64,000 nucleotides of DNA. Origin: an uncultured Alphaproteobacteria bacterium. GTDB taxonomy: Bacteria; Pseudomonadota; Alphaproteobacteria; RF32; CAG-239. The notes under the pieces were generated by a model that was not told where the DNA came from, did not search any database, and saw only the letters and a list, made by a program, of their open reading frames with translations. Made by a program: the position numbers and the translations under genes. Positions 53,370 to 63,560 of this stretch are shown piece after piece. Where the stretch lies: the NCBI GenBank assembly GCA_934277545.1, contig CAKQUG010000001.1, positions 186,001 through 250,000 on the forward strand, given 5' to 3'. Position 1 is the first letter of the stretch. The number at the start of each line of letters is the position of its first letter.

Positions 53370-54209
53370 TTATTTCTTTTCTTCTTCGGCGATTTTTTTG
53401 CCTTTTAAGTCAAACTTTTCAATTTGAGCGTTTTGATGCAAATCGGAAACAATCTGACCAACAGCCTGCTGAGACAAATTGCCTTTAATTTGTTCGGCAA
53501 CCGCTTCAAAAGCCAAAGGCTTGGAATCTCTTACATCTTCAACCCAAATTACATGATAGCCAAATTCTGTTTTAACAGGTTTTTTAGAGAAAGTGCCTTT
53601 TTTCATAGCAAATGCGGCTTCGGAAAATTCCGGAACCATGGCGTCGGCAGTAAAGTAGCCCAAATCAGCCTGATCTTTAGAATATTGTTTAGCCAAATCA
53701 TCAAATTTTGCAGATTTTTTATTTAATTTAGCAATAATTTCTTCTGCCAATTTTTCATCATCAACCAAAATGTGCTTAGCTTTGATTTCTTTTTCACTCT
53801 TAAAATTAGCAACATATTCGTCATAAACTTTCTTAACTTCTTCGTCGGTAACTTTTTGAGCTATCTGGCGGTCAATATAAACTTTGCGAGCCAAATCATC
53901 CTGCATTGCAGCCAATTCTTTCTGATATTCGGCAGAAGATTGAACATTAGCGGCAGTTGCGGCCTGCAAAGCCAATTTGCTGTTAATCATAACTTCCAAA
54001 GCACGATTATAAAATTCTTCAAAAGAGACCTGAGCTTTAATTTGCGGTGTCTGTTCGTAAGCGTCTTTAATTTCAGCTACGGTAATTTGTTCGCCGTTCA
54101 CAACAGCGGCAACCCCGTTATTTCTTTCGGCGTAAACTTTATAAGTAAACGCGCCGGCCAGCAAAACCACAACAGCGGCGGTAGTGGCGAAAACATATTT
54201 TTTTTGCAT
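53370..54209 (-). CDS. PpiC-type peptidylprolyl isomerase, periplasmic
   Basis: 279 aa. An N-terminal hydrophobic segment (about 5-26) anchors or exports it. A SurA-N-like region (about 30-125) precedes a parvulin domain (about 140-235) with IKAKHILVDDEK, DQADLGYFTADAMVPEFSEAAF and KTEFGYHVIWVEDV. It helps fold exported proteins in the periplasm. Divergent from secA, with which it shares a function in secretion. Its start has AGGAGG upstream. Confidence 0.9.
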   Translation of the reverse strand: MQKKYVFATTAAVVVLLAGAFTYKVYAERNNGVAAVVNGEQITVAEIKDAYEQTPQIKAQVSFEEFYNRALEVMINSKLALQAATAANVQSSAEYQKELAAMQDDLARKVYIDRQIAQKVTDEEVKKVYDEYVANFKSEKEIKAKHILVDDEKLAEEIIAKLNKKSAKFDDLAKQYSKDQADLGYFTADAMVPEFSEAAFAMKKGTFSKKPVKTEFGYHVIWVEDVRDSKPLAFEAVAEQIKGNLSQQAVGQIVSDLHQNAQIEKFDLKGKKIAEEEKK

Positions 54210-54370
54210 AGATTCCTCCTAAAATAAACAAATCGTTAACATCATATATACAATCTACATAAAATTCAAAGGATTTTTTAGCGGTGGTTCATAACTTTTG
54301 CGCAAAGACTTGACTTTATAATTTTATCAAACTAAATGTATTTTGAAATAATATATTATAAGGAACGTCA

Positions 54371-57040
54371 ATGTTAGGAAAAATTGCCCGTAAAATTTTT
54401 GGCAGCGCCAATGACCGCTTTGTTAAAAAACTATATAAAACCGTAAATCAAATCAACGCTTTAGAGCCTGATTTCATCAAATTATCCGATGAAGAGTTAA
54501 AAGCTAAAACGCAAGAATTCCGCAACCGCTTGAAAAACGGAGAAACTTTGGATGATATTTTGCCGGAGGCTTTTGCGACGGTGCGCGAAGCGTCAAAACG
54601 CGTTATGGGACAGCGCCATTATGATGTGCAGTTAATCGGCGGCATGGTTTTGCACAAAGGCATGATTGCCGAAATGAAAACCGGTGAAGGCAAAACATTG
54701 GTAGCGACTTTGGCCGCATACTTAAATGCTTTGGAAGGCAAAGGCGTTCACATCGTAACCGTTAACGATTATTTGGCCAAACGCGACGCCGAATGGATGG
54801 GCAAAATTTACCGCTTTTTAGGCTTGACCGTTGACTACATTATTCACGGCAAAAATGACAACGAACGCCGTTTGGCATATAATTCCGACATTGTTTACGC
54901 CACCAACAACGAATTGGGCTTTGACTATTTGCGCGACAATATGAAATTCAGCTTGTATGAACGTGTGCAGCGCGATTTTAACTTTGCGATTGTCGACGAA
55001 GTTGACTCCATTTTGATTGACGAAGCCAGAACACCGTTAATTATTTCCGGCGAAGCCGAAGATTCTTCCGCCACCTACATAAGCGTTTCCAACTTAATGC
55101 CGCAGCTGCTGCCGGAAGATTATGAAAAAGATGAAAAACAAAAGAATGTAACCTTAACCGAAACCGGTATGGAACACGTCGAAAAATTGCTGCGCGAAGC
55201 CGGTTTAATAAAAGAGGGCTCACTGTATGACATCGGCAATGTCGGTTTGGTTCAGCATGTTAACAACGCGTTGCGCGCTCATAAAATGTTTCAAAAAGAC
55301 GTAGACTACATCGTTAAAGACGGCAAAGTCGTAATCGTTGACGAGTTTACCGGCCGTATTATGGAGGGACGCCGTTTCAGCGACGGACTGCACCAGGCGT
55401 TAGAGGCTAAAGAAGGCGTGAAAATTCAGTCTGAAAATCAGACTTTGGCTTCCATCACCTTCCAAAACTACTTCCGTCTGTATCCGAAATTATCGGGTAT
55501 GACCGGTACGGCAATGACCGAAGAAACCGAGTTTTGCGATATTTATAACTTGGTTTGCGTAGAAATTCCTACCAACAAACCGGTGCAGCGTGAAGATTTA
55601 CATGATGAAATTTACCGCACCGAGGGCGAGAAATACCGTGCCATTATTAACACAATTCTTGATTGTAACCGCCGAGGTCAGCCGGTTTTAGTCGGCACCA
55701 CCTCAGTAGAAAAATCCGAAATTATTGCCAACCTTTTACACAAAGCAGCTCCAAATTTACACTTTGAGGTACTGAACGCCCGCTATCATGAACGCGAAGC
55801 AGCCATTGTGGCGCAAGCCGGCGTTTCCGGAGCCGTTACCATTGCCACGAACATGGCCGGACGCGGTACGGATATTCAGCTGGGCGGCAACCCGGAAATG
55901 AAATTGCAGGAAATGCTTAAAGGCGACGAGACACCAGAACAAATTGCCGAGCTCAAAAAGAAAATAGATGCAGAAGTTGCTGCCGACAAAGAAAAAGTTT
56001 TGGCTGCCGGCGGACTTTATATTTTAGGCACCGAACGCCATGAAAGCCGCCGTATTGATAATCAGCTGCGCGGCCGTGCCGGACGTCAGGGCGACCCGGG
56101 AACTTCTAAATTTTTCCTTTCCATGCAGGACGATTTAATGCGTATTTTCGGTTCGGAAAAAATGTCAAACGTTTTACAACGTTTAGGCTTGCCGGAAGGC
56201 GAAGCGCTGGTTCACCCGTGGATTAGCAAGGCTTTGGAAAAAGCTCAGCAAAAAGTGGAAGAACGCAACTTTGATATTCGTAAAAATTTGCTCAAATATG
56301 ATAACGTCATGAACGAGCAGCGCAAAATTATTTATGAACAGCGCCGTGAAATTATGGAAAGCGAAGATTTGTCCGACACCATAAAAGATATGCGCGACGA
56401 ATATTTAAGCGGTATTATCGACGCCCATGTTCCTTACGGCACCGGTGCGGCGGAATGGGACAAAGAAAGCCTGAAACAGGATTTGTCCGCGGCAACCGGC
56501 TTTGTATTGCCGATAACCAACTGGTGCAATGAACCTGAACTGGACAGCGAAGGTTTTAAAGAACGCATTTTACAGGAAGTTGACAGTCGCATGGCGGAAC
56601 GAGCAGCTTCTTTGCCGGCCGAAGCCGTTAAAATGGTACAGAAAAGCATTTTTCTGCAAGTGCTCGACCAGCTGTGGAAAGACCATATTGCCACTTTGGA
56701 TTTAATGCGACACACTATTGTTTTGCGCGCTTACGGTCAAAAAGACCCGCTGAACGAATATAAAAAAGAAGCATTCAATATGTTCTCGCGCATGCTGGAC
56801 ATTTTGAAACAGCGCGTTACCGTAGTAATTTGCCACACTGTAATTCAAACGGATTCGCAGGAACAAATGCAAAAAGCAATGGACAAAGAACAAAACCGTC
56901 CGATGTCGGCTGTTCACGAAGGCGACGAACCTTTGAAAAAACTTGACCCATCCATGTTTGTCGGAGTTTCAAGAAACGACCCGTGCCCTTGCGGCAGCGG
57001 CAAAAAGTTTAAGCATTGCCACGGAAGAATTACGGAATAG
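54371..57040 (+). CDS. secA: Protein translocase ATPase SecA
   Basis: 889 aa. Walker A MKTGEGKT, DEVDSILIDEARTPLIISG, the preprotein cross-linking and helical scaffold domains, GRAGRQGDPG and a C-terminal zinc tail (CPCGSGKKFKHCHG) that binds SecB. It drives protein export through SecYEG. AAGGAAC precedes ATG. The following gene starts 2 nt past the stop. Confidence 0.97.
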   Translation: MLGKIARKIFGSANDRFVKKLYKTVNQINALEPDFIKLSDEELKAKTQEFRNRLKNGETLDDILPEAFATVREASKRVMGQRHYDVQLIGGMVLHKGMIAEMKTGEGKTLVATLAAYLNALEGKGVHIVTVNDYLAKRDAEWMGKIYRFLGLTVDYIIHGKNDNERRLAYNSDIVYATNNELGFDYLRDNMKFSLYERVQRDFNFAIVDEVDSILIDEARTPLIISGEAEDSSATYISVSNLMPQLLPEDYEKDEKQKNVTLTETGMEHVEKLLREAGLIKEGSLYDIGNVGLVQHVNNALRAHKMFQKDVDYIVKDGKVVIVDEFTGRIMEGRRFSDGLHQALEAKEGVKIQSENQTLASITFQNYFRLYPKLSGMTGTAMTEETEFCDIYNLVCVEIPTNKPVQREDLHDEIYRTEGEKYRAIINTILDCNRRGQPVLVGTTSVEKSEIIANLLHKAAPNLHFEVLNARYHEREAAIVAQAGVSGAVTIATNMAGRGTDIQLGGNPEMKLQEMLKGDETPEQIAELKKKIDAEVAADKEKVLAAGGLYILGTERHESRRIDNQLRGRAGRQGDPGTSKFFLSMQDDLMRIFGSEKMSNVLQRLGLPEGEALVHPWISKALEKAQQKVEERNFDIRKNLLKYDNVMNEQRKIIYEQRREIMESEDLSDTIKDMRDEYLSGIIDAHVPYGTGAAEWDKESLKQDLSAATGFVLPITNWCNEPELDSEGFKERILQEVDSRMAERAASLPAEAVKMVQKSIFLQVLDQLWKDHIATLDLMRHTIVLRAYGQKDPLNEYKKEAFNMFSRMLDILKQRVTVVICHTVIQTDSQEQMQKAMDKEQNRPMSAVHEGDEPLKKLDPSMFVGVSRNDPCPCGSGKKFKHCHGRITE

Positions 57041-57042
57041 CC

Positions 57043-57870
57043 ATGCCACGAGAAAAAAAAGACCTCAACGCGAACGAACAGCTGATTATTCAAAAAGAAA
57101 AACAGCGTAAAAAAGAACGGCGTGAACAAAAAATCAAAGAATTTTTTATTCTGATTTTTGTTATTGCCGTGTTTGCCGGCGGTGGCGGTTATTTTATTTC
57201 GCAGTTTATGCAGCAGCGCTATGCCGACCTGCAATATATAAAAACCATCAATAAAACCACGCTTGAAATTTCTCAGCTTATTGATAACATCCGCAATACC
57301 TATGCCATAAACCCTGACGAACCGGCGGAAAATATGGATGAGCTTATCCGTATGGGCGCTATTCCGCAAACTTTAGTGCGCACCGGAGATAACGGTGTTT
57401 ATTTGGAAAATCCGTTCGGCGGAAAAATTATGATAGAACCATCTGACGTGGTTTGGGATAAAAACAACAAAGTCAGTTCTCCGACATTTAAAATGTCCTA
57501 TCAGGGACTGTCTCGCCGCGCTTGCATAGATTTAGCGACTCTCGATTGGGGCGACAGCATAAAAGGCTTGCTTGCCGTTGCTATCGGCAATGTAGATTAC
57601 GCCACCGGGCAGGACAGCGCTTTGCGTGATATAGACATGACGCCGGAAAAAGAAAAAGAGGAGGCAAAAAATCAGCCGCAGACCGACGACGAATTCGGAA
57701 TCATGATGCGCCCGCGCATGCAATATCAAATGAACGTCGCCAAACCGAATGACCAGTTTATGCCCACGCCTTTTTCACGAGGCAATGCCGAAATGGGTTG
57801 TTTCTGCGGACAAAACGATTGTTCGGTTGCGCTGCGGTATGCGGTGTTCAGTACTGAGCCTTCAAAATAA
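57043..57870 (+). CDS. Single-pass membrane protein, pilin-like
   Basis: 275 aa from ATG 57043, 2 nt after secA. A basic start (REKKDLNANEQLIIQKEKQRKKE) is followed by a membrane helix (about 33-56) and a secreted part with IDNIRNTYAINPDEPAENMDELIRMGAIP and LSRRACIDLATLDWG. This resembles the layout of type IV pilin-like and PilS-type proteins in related bacteria, although no prepilin cleavage site is clear. CFCGQNDC near the C-terminus gives paired cysteines. Function unknown. Confidence 0.65.
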   Translation: MPREKKDLNANEQLIIQKEKQRKKERREQKIKEFFILIFVIAVFAGGGGYFISQFMQQRYADLQYIKTINKTTLEISQLIDNIRNTYAINPDEPAENMDELIRMGAIPQTLVRTGDNGVYLENPFGGKIMIEPSDVVWDKNNKVSSPTFKMSYQGLSRRACIDLATLDWGDSIKGLLAVAIGNVDYATGQDSALRDIDMTPEKEKEEAKNQPQTDDEFGIMMRPRMQYQMNVAKPNDQFMPTPFSRGNAEMGCFCGQNDCSVALRYAVFSTEPSK

Positions 57871-57896
57871 AGACTTTCTCAAGGAAAGTCTTTTTT
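57870..57896 (+). terminator. Rho-independent terminator
   Basis: AAGACTTTC pairs with GAAAGTCTT over a 5-nt loop and is followed by TTTTG. It ends the secA transcript before serS. Confidence 0.85.
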
Positions 57897-57984
57897 GTGA
57901 TAAAAACACAAAATTTATATTGTATTATCAGAGAAATAAAATATACTTGAGCAAGTTTAATTTTTAATTTTAGGACGTAACAGA

Positions 57985-59268
57985 ATGTTAGATATAAAAT
58001 TTATTGCCGATAACACGGATTGGGTAAAAAAGAGCTTGGGACGCAAAGGCTTTCCTGCAGAAAAAGTGGATGAACTTTTAGAAGCTTATTACAGCCTGAA
58101 CAAATTAAAAACATCTTCACAGGCTTTGGCCGAAGAAAAAAACAGACTCAGCAATTCCATAAAATCGGCAACAAATGAAGAACGTCCGGCCATTATTGCC
58201 AAAAGCAAGGCGATTGGCGAAGAATTTAAAGCAGAACAGGAAAAATTAGCGGTTTTGCAGGCGCAGTTTGATGACATGATTTTACGCATGCCGAACTACC
58301 CGAGCGAAGACAGCCCGGACGGACCGGATGACAGCTATAATATCGTACGCCGCAAAGTCGGTGAAATTCCGCACTTTGATTTTACTCCGCGCGACCACGT
58401 TGAACTTATGGAAATCAACGATTGGGGAGAAATGGAACGCATTGCCAAAGTTTCCGGCTCCCGCACCTATGCCATTAAAAACGACTTGGCTCAGCTGGAA
58501 TTGGCTATTCACATGCTGGTAATGGACAAACTGCGCGCCGCCGGCTTTACACTTTTGACCGTTCCGGCAATTTCCAAGGAAAAACCTTTGTACAACCAGG
58601 GTTATTTACCTTTTGCGCGCGATGAAGTTTATTATATGCCGGCCGATGATTTATATTTGTCGGGCACAGCCGAGCTGATTCTGAACTCTCTGCGCGCCGA
58701 TGAATTGTTGACCGAAGCCGATTTACCGGTTTTATACGCCGGCTTTTCACCATGTTTCCGCCGAGAAGCAGGTGCCGCCGGAAAAGACACTCGCGGTTTG
58801 GTGCGTGTACATCAGTTTTTCAAAACTGAGCAATTTGTTATTTGTAAAAATGATTTGGCTGAAAGTGAAAAATGGCATCAAATTTTGCTTAAAAATTCCG
58901 AAGAAATTTTACAGGATTTGGAATTGCCTTACCAGGTTTTGGAAGTTTGTACCGGAGACATGGGTGCTCCTAAATACCGTCAATACGATTTGGAAGCCTG
59001 GGTTCCGTCGCAAAACTGCTATCGTGAAACCCACTCCTGCTCCAATATTACGGATTGGCAGGCTCGCCGCACCAACTTGCGCTACCGCGACAATGCCGAT
59101 GGCAAAGTTAAATATTGCCACACTCTGAACAACACCGGCATAGCAACTCCGCGCGCATTGGTTCCATTTATTGAAAATCATCAACAGGCTGATGGCACTG
59201 TTCGTATTCCTGAAAAACTACAGCCTTATTTGGGCGGTAAAAAATTCATAGGTAAAAACGCCAAATAA
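57985..59268 (+). CDS. serS: Seryl-tRNA synthetase
   Basis: 427 aa. An N-terminal coiled-coil arm (about 25-100, for tRNA binding) precedes the class II core with motifs TVPAISKEKPLYNQG, FSPCFRREAGAAGKDTRGLVRVHQFFKTE and the motif 3 NNTGIATPRALVPFIENHQ. It charges tRNA-Ser. TTAGGACG precedes ATG. Its stop overlaps the next ATG (TAATG). Confidence 0.97.
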   Translation: MLDIKFIADNTDWVKKSLGRKGFPAEKVDELLEAYYSLNKLKTSSQALAEEKNRLSNSIKSATNEERPAIIAKSKAIGEEFKAEQEKLAVLQAQFDDMILRMPNYPSEDSPDGPDDSYNIVRRKVGEIPHFDFTPRDHVELMEINDWGEMERIAKVSGSRTYAIKNDLAQLELAIHMLVMDKLRAAGFTLLTVPAISKEKPLYNQGYLPFARDEVYYMPADDLYLSGTAELILNSLRADELLTEADLPVLYAGFSPCFRREAGAAGKDTRGLVRVHQFFKTEQFVICKNDLAESEKWHQILLKNSEEILQDLELPYQVLEVCTGDMGAPKYRQYDLEAWVPSQNCYRETHSCSNITDWQARRTNLRYRDNADGKVKYCHTLNNTGIATPRALVPFIENHQQADGTVRIPEKLQPYLGGKKFIGKNAK

Positions 59269-59900
59269 TGCAGAAAAACGTTACCGAAATACTTGATTTT
59301 ATGCGCGCAATGGAGCGTGTCTGCCTCGTAAAACGAGACACGCTGATGTCTGACGGTTCGCCCGAAACGGATTCCGCGCATATTTTCAAGTTGGCGTTTT
59401 TAATTATGCTGATATTTCCATTTTTACAAAAAAAATACAATTACACTCGCTTGCTGGAACTGGCTTTAGTGCATGATATTGCCGAAGGCGTTACCGGAGA
59501 TTGTCCGCGCTCGGCTCAAATTGCTCACCCGGAACGCAAAAAAGAAAAAGAACGCCGCGAATACGAAGCTATGCGTTTGTACCAAAAAATGCTGCCGGCA
59601 CCGTTGAATGAACAAATTTTTGCATTATTTAGCGAATATGAGGCAAAACAGACACCGGAAGCAAAATTAGTTTCGGTCTTAGATAAAATGGAAGCCAATT
59701 TACAAGCAAACCGTTTTGGCGACGGCGATGTCCGCTATTGGCAGGATTGTGAAAACGGAGAAGAATATTACCGCATAGCTACAGCAAAAAAACCTTTGGT
59801 AAACGAACTTGATGAAGAAATCTTAACCGAACTTGAAAAAAGCATTATTAACTTAACATTGGAGAACATGGAGCGGTGCAACATCAAGACTTGTCAATAA
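59268..59900 (+). CDS. HD-domain phosphohydrolase (YfbR-like)
   Basis: 210 aa. His38, His69-Asp70 (LVHDIAEGVTGD), Glu73, Asp78 and Asp139 (VSVLDKMEANL) match the YfbR 5'-deoxynucleotidase set in order and spacing. Members dephosphorylate deoxynucleoside monophosphates; the exact substrate is uncertain. Its start overlaps the serS stop, and the next gene overlaps its end by 25 nt, so it is translated in a coupled operon. Confidence 0.85.
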   Translation: MQKNVTEILDFMRAMERVCLVKRDTLMSDGSPETDSAHIFKLAFLIMLIFPFLQKKYNYTRLLELALVHDIAEGVTGDCPRSAQIAHPERKKEKERREYEAMRLYQKMLPAPLNEQIFALFSEYEAKQTPEAKLVSVLDKMEANLQANRFGDGDVRYWQDCENGEEYYRIATAKKPLVNELDEEILTELEKSIINLTLENMERCNIKTCQ

Positions 59901-60550
59901 AAGGCTTGCGTATTGCAGCTTTTGATTGGGATAATACGCTGGCCCACAGCCGCGATGCCTTGGTTTTTGCCATTAACAAAATATTGCCGCAATACAATTT
60001 ACCGGAATGGGACATTGTTAAAAGCAAACGAAACCGCAACCTTTCTTTCCGCGACAATTTTCCGCTTATTTTCGGAGACAAAGCCGAAGAAGCCTATGAA
60101 AAATATCGTTTGATTTATAAAGAAAACGTCAAAAATTTAATTTCCGCCCCGGATAAAGCTCGGGAAGTTTTACGCTTTTTAAAAAAACACGGCGTCAAAA
60201 TCGCTATTGTTTCTAACAAAGACCGCCTGCTTTTTGAATTTGAACGTCCGTTTTTATACGCTGAAAATTTATTTGATGTCATTGTCTGCGGACATGAAGC
60301 CAAACAAGACAAACCGGACGGCGAACAGCTGAAATTTGCCGTTTGCAATTTAATTGACAAGATAACGCCTGAAACAGTTTGGATGATTGGCGACAGCCCG
60401 ATGGACAGCGAATGTGCACTTTCAGCCAACGCCAAAGCCATCAGAATAGGTCAGCCGATATGGGGCACTGCTGATGACGAATGCGGACAAAACATTACTT
60501 TTATCAAAGACTTTTCCGCTTTCTACCGGATATTAACGGAGCAAAACTAA
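59876..60550 (+). CDS. HAD-family phosphatase (Gph-like)
   Basis: About 224 aa from the GTG at 59876 (GGAG 2 nt upstream is close); a later TTG start is possible. HAD motif I is FDWDNTLAHSRDALV, motif II is IVSNKD, the motif III Lys lies in KQDKPDG, and motif IV is MIGDSPMDSECALSANA. It is related to phosphoglycolate phosphatases. Its stop overlaps the next ATG (TAATG). Confidence 0.82.
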   Translation: MQHQDLSIKGLRIAAFDWDNTLAHSRDALVFAINKILPQYNLPEWDIVKSKRNRNLSFRDNFPLIFGDKAEEAYEKYRLIYKENVKNLISAPDKAREVLRFLKKHGVKIAIVSNKDRLLFEFERPFLYAENLFDVIVCGHEAKQDKPDGEQLKFAVCNLIDKITPETVWMIGDSPMDSECALSANAKAIRIGQPIWGTADDECGQNITFIKDFSAFYRILTEQN

Positions 60551-61845
60551 TGCGCCGCCGAATTAAACTTTTGCTGAAAATATGGTTTAAACGCCTGCTT
60601 TTTATTATTTTGCTGGGGCTTATTGTTTGGGCTAACTATATCCGCCTGCAAGACAATAATTATTCAAACTATGAAAAAGTTATTGATTACGGACGCATAA
60701 AAGACAATGACAAACTGATAAGACCGGTTATCACCGCCATTTTTTATGACGGAAAGAATGACCGAAAATCATTTATATCATCATATTTCAATCACAGCCG
60801 AAACTACAAAAAAACTAACATTAAAATGATTATCGTGCCAAAGAAAATTTCTGCCTACAGCTCGGAAGTTGTTTCTAAACTATATGAGGAAATTCAGGCA
60901 AATAATAAAATATCTAAAGTTCTGCTGGTTTATGATAAGGACGAAAAAAACGACTTGAAACTGCATAAAAAAATGCTGTTGCAGCTGATTGGCGCCCAAA
61001 ACATTGAAGAAACCCCGATTTCTCAGCACCTTTTAACCGGAGAAAACAAAATTAACGCCGGCTTAAATGAACCACAATCCTTAGTAGTGTTTCTTGCCGA
61101 CCTGGACAAAGGACTTAATGAAGCAAACAGCGATTTTTTAACGGCCGAAGCGGTGTTTTTTGCCCAGCAAAAACACTACCGGCTTAATGTGTTTGACATT
61201 ATCGACACCAAGCTGGCACAGGCCTTGGACAAAGATTATGAAACCTTATATCCGCTGGAAACCATGAAAGCCGAGCCGCTGCTCGCTAAACAAAAACGCA
61301 ACCTGGAGCGCTATAAAAAGCATTATTGGCACTTGCTGCAAAATTATTTTGAACTGAACTTATTGCAAAATTCCCAGCATTTAGATGACGCTGTCATGCC
61401 GCTGCGCACCGAAGAAAATTATCGTCTTTATGACCGCGGCAGACTGGTTTTAAAAGCCTATGACGAAAACTATATAGAAATCTTTGAACAGGCCGAATTG
61501 CAGGAAAACAAAGGAATAGCCCTGCTTGTTTCCAACGCCGTGCAAAAGTTAACCAAAGCCGGCAAAATATCGGCGGCAAAATATTTTAAATTTTATCTTT
61601 TAACGGATTTAGAAAGAATTAAGCCCGACCGCGACACCATGCTGATGAGCTACTTGGACAGCGATGACGGAATCTTTGCCGAATACAAAGATAAATCGGC
61701 ACTGCTGGTGGCTGACGACCGGCCTGACAATCCCGAAGATTTAACCGGCGTGGTGCGCCAAAAAGCCGGTATTCCGAACGATGTTTCTGATGACGACATA
61801 AATTTTTATAAATTTAAAACAGTGGAGATGAATTATGGAGATTAA
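60550..61845 (+). CDS. Membrane-anchored protein resembling a degenerate Memo plus AMMECR1 fusion
   Basis: 431 aa. One N-terminal membrane helix (about 10-28). Residues 45-190 align by pattern to the Memo family (ITAIFYDGKNDRKS; IIVPKKISAYSSEVVSKLYEEIQ resembles IIPHAGY.YSG..A...Y), but the metal His residues are missing. The C-terminal 110 residues resemble AMMECR1 (GIFAEYKDKSALLVADDRPDNPEDLTGVVRQKAGIPND). AmmeMemo proteins occur with radical SAM enzymes of unknown function; none is next to this. The call is from remembered pattern. The gene is fourth in a coupled operon and overlaps the next by 11 nt. Confidence 0.5.
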   Translation: MRRRIKLLLKIWFKRLLFIILLGLIVWANYIRLQDNNYSNYEKVIDYGRIKDNDKLIRPVITAIFYDGKNDRKSFISSYFNHSRNYKKTNIKMIIVPKKISAYSSEVVSKLYEEIQANNKISKVLLVYDKDEKNDLKLHKKMLLQLIGAQNIEETPISQHLLTGENKINAGLNEPQSLVVFLADLDKGLNEANSDFLTAEAVFFAQQKHYRLNVFDIIDTKLAQALDKDYETLYPLETMKAEPLLAKQKRNLERYKKHYWHLLQNYFELNLLQNSQHLDDAVMPLRTEENYRLYDRGRLVLKAYDENYIEIFEQAELQENKGIALLVSNAVQKLTKAGKISAAKYFKFYLLTDLERIKPDRDTMLMSYLDSDDGIFAEYKDKSALLVADDRPDNPEDLTGVVRQKAGIPNDVSDDDINFYKFKTVEMNYGD

Positions 61846-63550
61846 CGGTTTCAAATTAAAATATTCAACTGCGGAACTGCAAGACAAAGTCAATAATCAA
61901 ATGCGCAAAATTGAATTGATTGATGAAACTAATCCGGCTTACACCGCTTTGCCGGAAGGCGATAAAAAAGCACTCAAATACCTTGCCGCCGCGGCTAAAA
62001 TAATGAATAATGTGGCGCTTGAAATGGATAATCCGCACAATTTGGCGCAAAAAAAAGCGCTGGAAGAAGCCTCCCCGACTGCTGAACAAGCGGCGCTCAC
62101 GCTTAAACTTTTTAATTCACTGAACGGAGTTGCCGGTTTTAACGGTATAGACAAAGAACCGGTTGAATTATTTGAAAACATAAAAATGCAAAACGGCTGT
62201 AATTTCTATCCGACGGATTTAACTGCCTCGGAATTAGCACAAATTATCAGCGCCATGCTTGACGCCGGACACGAAAACGAAGTGCGTAAAATCTTAAGCG
62301 CCCGCACTATGGTTCGTCGCAACGGAGATTTTTTAAAAGCCGTTGACTACACGGAATATTTTGCCAAAGAATTTTCGGAAATTGCTAACTTGCTGGAATG
62401 TGCCGCCCATTTTGCCACCGATGACTTATTCAAGGACTTTTTAGGCTGGCAGGCTCAAGCACTGCTACAAAACAACGAGGAAATGGACATTTTGGCTGAT
62501 AAGCATTGGGCTCGCATGCAGGATTCCCCGTTAGAATTTACTATCAGTCGGGAAAATTATGAAGATAAAATAACTCCGACAATTTTTGACAACGCCGAAT
62601 TAACTGCTCGTCTTGCCCGCCTAAACATTGCAGCGGTTCCCAAAGATATGCTCGGCGTCCGGGTCGGTATTGTCAACCAAAAAGGCACAACGCTGCTGTT
62701 AAAATTTAAAGATGAAATGACCAAACTCGCCGGCTTAATGCCAAAAGCGGATTCCTACACCCAAAACGTCGGCGGAAATTCCGACTTAAAACAAACCATG
62801 GTAGACGTCGATTTAACCATGCTCAGTGGTGATTACGCCATGTGCCGCGGCGGCATAACCTTGGCACAAAACCTGCCGAACAACGACAAACCGTCCCTCA
62901 AACACGGCGGAGGACGCCGCAACGTTTATCACAGGCAGGTGCGTCAAAGCGGAGACAGAGAAAAAACAAAACAAATCTTAAACGGGCTGGTCTCGCCGGA
63001 ACTTCATCAATATTATGACGAAGAAGCTGACCACTTATTTACTATCGGACACGAAAACGGACATTCTTTAGGTCCTGACAGCTCTTATCAAACCGCACTA
63101 GGCGTTTATCAGCATATCATAGAGGAACACAAAGCCAACCTTATTTCCGCTTCAATGATGCCGGAATATGTAAAAGCCGGAATAATCAGCAGTGAGCAGC
63201 TGAAAAAAATTTACGCCACCTGGGTAATCAAGCGCCATCTTATGACCGCTTATCCGGCAAGCGGCGAAGCTCACCGTGTGGCCGATTTAATTGAATATAA
63301 CTATTTGACAGCGCATAAGGCGATTTATTTTGATGAGAATAAAAAGTTGCATATTGATTTTGCCGAAATGCCGCAAGTCTGCCGCGCAATGCTTGAGGAT
63401 ATTATTTCAGTACAGTTGTCAAAGTCGCCGGAATATGCTAAAGAATATATAGAAAAATGGACTGACTGGAGTAAAATATCGCAATACGTTGCGGATTTTA
63501 AGCTAAAATTAGGAGTTAAGCCCTATATTGAATTGGTAACGCACTTTTAA
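61835..63550 (+). CDS. M49-like (dipeptidyl peptidase III type) zinc peptidase
   Basis: 571 aa, soluble. HENGH (His406, Glu407, His410) with GPDSS and then an EEHKANL segment (Glu430/Glu431) fits the DPP III pattern of HExx(G)H plus EE.(R)AE, here in the shorter HExxH form known from bacterial relatives. The N-terminal 350 residues are helical and match the usual DPP III size. It would remove dipeptides from short peptides in the cytoplasm. It follows the Memo/AMMECR1-like gene with overlap, and ATG 61835 has GGAG upstream. Confidence 0.72.
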   Translation: MEINGFKLKYSTAELQDKVNNQMRKIELIDETNPAYTALPEGDKKALKYLAAAAKIMNNVALEMDNPHNLAQKKALEEASPTAEQAALTLKLFNSLNGVAGFNGIDKEPVELFENIKMQNGCNFYPTDLTASELAQIISAMLDAGHENEVRKILSARTMVRRNGDFLKAVDYTEYFAKEFSEIANLLECAAHFATDDLFKDFLGWQAQALLQNNEEMDILADKHWARMQDSPLEFTISRENYEDKITPTIFDNAELTARLARLNIAAVPKDMLGVRVGIVNQKGTTLLLKFKDEMTKLAGLMPKADSYTQNVGGNSDLKQTMVDVDLTMLSGDYAMCRGGITLAQNLPNNDKPSLKHGGGRRNVYHRQVRQSGDREKTKQILNGLVSPELHQYYDEEADHLFTIGHENGHSLGPDSSYQTALGVYQHIIEEHKANLISASMMPEYVKAGIISSEQLKKIYATWVIKRHLMTAYPASGEAHRVADLIEYNYLTAHKAIYFDENKKLHIDFAEMPQVCRAMLEDIISVQLSKSPEYAKEYIEKWTDWSKISQYVADFKLKLGVKPYIELVTHF

Positions 63551-63560
63551 GGAATAAAAA

